NCBI RefSeq assembly: GCF_000014225.1 | Contig: NC_008228.1 | Span: 620,001-684,000 of the forward strand | Reading direction: 5' to 3' | Length of the DNA stretch: 64,000 bases | DNA from: Paraglaciecola sp. T6c | Lineage (GTDB): Bacteria > Pseudomonadota > Gammaproteobacteria > Enterobacterales > Alteromonadaceae | Made by a program: the position numbers and the translations under genes | In this document: one piece after another, positions 62,317-64,000 of the stretch | How positions within the stretch are numbered: position 1 is the stretch's first letter | Layout of the letters: each line of letters opens with the position of its first letter | The notes under the pieces: model-generated | The model's database searches: none | Told to the model about the DNA's origin: nothing | What the model saw: only the letters and a program-made list of their open reading frames with translations

Positions 62317-64000
62317 ATGGTTTACTCTTATAGCGAAAAGAAACGTATCCGTAAGGATTTTGGCAAACGCCCACAGGTATTGGAAATACCGTATCTACTT
62401 TCAATCCAGCTAGATTCTTTTAAAAAGTTTATTGACCTTGACGTCGATGGTCAGCATGGACTGGAAGCAGCATTTCGATCAGTTTTCCCAATAAAAAGTT
62501 ACTCTGGTAACGCAGAATTACAGTACGTAAGTTACCGTTTAGGTGAGCCCGTATTTGACGTAAAAGAATGTCAAATCCGTGGTGTAACCTTTTCAGCGCC
62601 TTTGCGTGTTAAATTACGTTTAGTGTTGTTCGATCGTGAAGCAGCACCAGGCACAGTAAAAGACATCAAAGAGCAAGAAGTTTACATGGGCGAAATTCCG
62701 CTCATGACTGAAAATGGAACTTTCGTCATTAACGGTACTGAGCGAGTCATTGTATCTCAGTTACACCGTTCGCCAGGCGTATTCTTTGATCACGATAAAG
62801 GTAAAACTCACTCATCAGGTAAAGTGTTATATAACGCGCGCGTTATACCTTACCGTGGTTCGTGGTTAGACTTTGAATTTGACCCTAAAGATAACCTTTA
62901 TGTTCGTATCGATAGACGCCGCAAATTGCCTGCGACTATCATGCTACGTGCATTAGAAATTCCTACCGAAGAAATTCTTGGTATGTTCTTTGAGAAGAAC
63001 CAAGTACGTATCGACGGTAATCGTTTCATGTCTGATATCGTGCCAGATCGCCTTCGTGGTGAAACTGCACAATTCGATATTTTAGACTCGGATGGCAATG
63101 TGCTTGTAGAAGCAGGCCGTCGTATTTCAGCTCGTCATACCCGTGCGCTTGAAAAAGCCGGTATCGTTGAACTTGAGGTACCAGCTGAATACTTAGTTGG
63201 CCGTGTATTCGCGTGTGATTACGTGGATCAAGAAACCGGTGAACTTGTTGTTGCTGCAAACGATCTATTAACACTTGAAAATGTTCTGGCACTTAAAGAA
63301 GCCGGATATACAACGTTTGAAACTTTGTATATTAACGAACTTGATCACGGTGCTTATATCTCTGACACCTTGCGCATTGATAGCTCAACTAACCGCCTAG
63401 AAGCGTTGGTTGAAATTTATCGCATGATGCGCCCTGGTGAGCCACCAACGAAAGACGCAGCAGAAACGTTATTTACTAACCTGTTCTTCTCCGAGGATCG
63501 TTACGATTTATCGTCTGTTGGACGTATGAAGTTCAACCGTCGTTTAGGTCGTGAAACATCTATCGGTGCAGGCACATTAGACAAAGACGACATCGTTGAC
63601 GTAATGAAGCAACTGATCACTATTCGTGACGGTAAAGACGACGTTGATGATATCGATCACTTGGGTAACCGTCGTATTCGTTCTGTTGGCGAAATGGCCG
63701 AGAACCAATTCCGTGTTGGTCTAGTTCGTGTTGAACGTGCCGTTAAGGAACGTTTGAGCTTAGGTGATTTAGACGCTGTTATGCCTCAAGACCTTATTAA
63801 TGCGAAGCCTATTTCGGCTGCGGTTAAAGAGTTCTTTGGCTCAAGCCAGTTGTCTCAGTTTATGGATCAGAACAACCCGTTGTCTGAAGTAACCGATAAG
63901 CGTCGTATTTCAGCCTTAGGCCCGGGCGGTCTTACACGTGAGCGTGCAGGCTTCGAAGTACGAGATGTACACCCGACTCACTATGGTCGTGTATGTCCTA
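62317..64000 (+). CDS. rpoB: RNA polymerase beta subunit (5' part, runs off the window)
   Basis: The first 561 codons of rpoB are present, beginning [20 protein letters not shown], with GAGGAA just upstream of the ATG. Segments [20 protein letters not shown] and [20 protein letters not shown] are conserved. The rifampicin region runs [20 protein letters not shown] followed by [10 protein letters not shown]. At the position of E. coli His526 this protein has Asp (codon GAT, 63895-63897, residue 527 here). His526Asp is a known resistance change in E. coli. The other common resistance positions visible (Asp516, Ser531) have the sensitive residue. The gene continues past 64000. Confidence 0.98.
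   Translation, partial: MVYSYSEKKRIRKDFGKRPQVLEIPYLLSIQLDSFKKFIDLDVDGQHGLEAAFRSVFPIKSYSGNAELQYVSYRLGEPVFDVKECQIRGVTFSAPLRVKLRLVLFDREAAPGTVKDIKEQEVYMGEIPLMTENGTFVINGTERVIVSQLHRSPGVFFDHDKGKTHSSGKVLYNARVIPYRGSWLDFEFDPKDNLYVRIDRRRKLPATIMLRALEIPTEEILGMFFEKNQVRIDGNRFMSDIVPDRLRGETAQFDILDSDGNVLVEAGRRISARHTRALEKAGIVELEVPAEYLVGRVFACDYVDQETGELVVAANDLLTLENVLALKEAGYTTFETLYINELDHGAYISDTLRIDSSTNRLEALVEIYRMMRPGEPPTKDAAETLFTNLFFSEDRYDLSSVGRMKFNRRLGRETSIGAGTLDKDDIVDVMKQLITIRDGKDDVDDIDHLGNRRIRSVGEMAENQFRVGLVRVERAVKERLSLGDLDAVMPQDLINAKPISAAVKEFFGSSQLSQFMDQNNPLSEVTDKRRISALGPGGLTRERAGFEVRDVHPTHYGRVCP

Overview
The window reads as chromosomal DNA of a marine gammaproteobacterium of the order Alteromonadales, probably an Alteromonadaceae member near Paraglaciecola, Glaciecola or Alteromonas. 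This is inferred from protein families and gene order, not from a search. Housekeeping blocks follow the gammaproteobacterial order: argR against mdh; zapE, zapG, degQ, degS; murA-ibaG-mlaBCDEF; yrbG-kdsD-kdsC-lptC-lptA-lptB-rpoN-hpf-ptsN-rapZ-npr; tRNA-Trp-secE-nusG-rplKAJL-rpoB. A very large Oar-type TonB-dependent receptor and many orphan periplasmic binding proteins fit a marine heterotroph.

Layout. 1-5.3 kb: end of a TPR gene, a 2OG-Fe(II) oxygenase, a nucleoside transporter with uridine kinase, and an overlapping pair made of an unknown membrane protein and a PhnD-like binding protein. 5.3-10 kb: a regulatory intergenic region, the TonB receptor, and a secreted endonuclease/exonuclease/phosphatase protein behind a terminator. 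10-26 kb: argR/mdh, several proteins of unknown function, an EF-hand protein, erpA, a ClC chloride protein, hemJ, folE, an exported nucleosidase, a YebC-family protein, zapE/zapG and degQ/degS. 26-39 kb: envelope biogenesis, with murA, the Mla phospholipid pathway, Kdo synthesis, LPS transport, and the sigma-54/nitrogen-PTS block. 39-57 kb is accessory: a secreted nuclease, a four-gene TlpA/DUF4266/DUF3570/ApbE operon, an M28 peptidase, a lipocalin, a two-domain acyltransferase resembling ornithine-lipid synthase, pyrC with two orphan solute-binding proteins, dbpA, a PilZ protein, an RraA-like protein and an ABC exporter. 57.7-64 kb: translation and transcription genes, ending inside rpoB.

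The best candidate for a poorly described system is the operon at 40.2-43.2 kb. It combines a periplasmic thioredoxin-like protein, a small lipoprotein ending in GGGCGCN, an outer-membrane beta-barrel carrying a sequence that fits the ApbE flavinylation motif, and an ApbE flavin transferase without a signal peptide. The codons for the GGGCGCN tail also form the Shine-Dalgarno sequence of the barrel gene. I infer a covalently flavinylated, thiol-linked redox system at the outer membrane.

Other notable points: an 18-bp copy of the tRNA-Trp 3' end 174 bp downstream of the gene, similar in arrangement to the E. coli tyrT/rtT repeats; an Asp in RpoB where E. coli has His526, a rifampicin-resistance position; a ClC protein with Val at the internal proton-glutamate site; a protein-like reading frame without a usable start codon at 54.8-55.2 kb; and repeated operator-like sites between the divergent PhnD-like and TonB-receptor genes. 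No CRISPR array, complete insertion sequence, prophage or rRNA gene was seen.
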